This document shows positions 5,072 through 5,256 of a stretch of DNA of 5,256 nt, piece after piece. The position numbers and the translations under genes were made by a program. This stretch comes from Ruminococcus sp. GTDB lineage: Bacteria; Bacillota; Clostridia; Oscillospirales; Ruminococcaceae. Numbering within the stretch: position 1 is the stretch's first letter; every line of letters begins with the position of its first letter. A model generated the notes under the pieces. The model was not told where the DNA came from, did no database searches, and saw only the letters and a program-made list of their open reading frames with translations. The stretch lies in NCBI GenBank assembly GCA_003446315.1, contig DMBA01000001.1, forward strand, positions 1 to 5,256, read 5' to 3'.

Positions 5072-5256
5072 ATGGTTTTTTCAAGCCTGTTCTTTTTATA
5101 TCTGTTTCTGCCCGTATGCCTGCTTTGCTACGGGCTTTCTCCTTCGCTGCCCGTGAAAAATGCCGTGCTGATGATCTTTTCGCTGGTGTTTTATGCATGG
5201 GGTGAGCCGACTTATATTGTTTTGCTGCTCGTCAGCGTTTTGGTCAATTATCTGTT
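5072..5256 (+). CDS. MBOAT-family O-acyltransferase (AlgI/DltB-like), 3'-partial N-terminus
   Basis: The first 61 codons of a membrane-bound O-acyltransferase; the rest, normally about 400 or more residues, lies beyond the right edge. MBOAT proteins of this type hand acyl groups, usually acetyl, across the membrane to extracellular polymers. The start M-V-F-S-S-L-F-F-L, the first TM helix (about 5-22), the second hydrophobic segment (about 30-42) ending in F-Y-A-W-G-E-P at 40-46, and a third helix reaching V-N-Y-L are hallmark N-terminal features of AlgI/DltB-like proteins. The catalytic His is outside the window and cannot be checked. It has its own promoter and leader and is divergent from the operon holding its likely partner, the DHHW protein. 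A further DHHW gene may follow it downstream. The family call is strong for so short a piece. Confidence 0.92.
   Translation, partial: MVFSSLFFLYLFLPVCLLCYGLSPSLPVKNAVLMIFSLVFYAWGEPTYIVLLLVSVLVNYL

Noticed and set aside
4962..5198. A 78-codon open frame on the minus strand
   Set aside because: It is antisense to the MBOAT start and its leader, lacks a domain, and would begin inside a well-supported gene.

Overview
The window most likely comes from the chromosome of a low-to-mid GC Gram-positive anaerobe of the Clostridia, plausibly a Ruminococcus/Oscillospiraceae relative. This is inferred from strong AGGAG-type ribosome sites, sigma-A-like promoters with TGn extended -10 elements, a membrane-anchored (non-lipoprotein) PrsA/SurA-like foldase, and the DHHW-plus-MBOAT pair typical of Firmicutes surface-polymer acylation. 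No phage, insertion sequence, CRISPR, rRNA or tRNA was seen.

Layout. (1) 2-1078, plus strand: the 3' part of a two-pass membrane M48-type zinc metallopeptidase. Its start lies left of the window and its visible N-terminus carries an 11-residue Q/T/P repeat. (2) 1105-1150: a 12-bp-stem terminator that can serve both converging transcripts. (3) 4766-1153, minus strand: a compact four-gene operon read right to left. It encodes a GNAT acetyltransferase, a DHHW/AlgX-AlgJ-like surface protein, a membrane-anchored parvulin-like foldase and an isochorismatase-fold protein. The first two genes overlap by 14 bp, and the last two are 16 bp apart. (4) 4767-5071: a 305-bp divergent control region with one promoter on each strand, three inverted repeats and a structured leader. 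(5) 5072 to the right edge, plus strand: the N-terminal 61 codons of an MBOAT (AlgI/DltB-like) O-acyltransferase.

How the genes may work together. MBOAT proteins move acyl groups across the membrane, and DHHW/AlgJ/AlgX-type proteins act on the outside face in the same O-acetylation pathways. Here the two are transcribed divergently from one control region. A foldase in the minus operon would suit an exported surface-modification pathway. The roles of the GNAT and isochorismatase-like proteins are not evident.

The most unusual point is that two proteins of the same operon have substitutions at expected catalytic residues. The DHHW protein has D-P-C-W where D-H-H-W (D-x-H-W) is expected. The isochorismatase-like protein has Glu and Ser where the catalytic Asp and Cys should be. 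The foldase also appears to hold two parvulin-like units, the first strongly degenerate. A binding or regulatory role, rather than classical catalysis, is therefore possible for these proteins.
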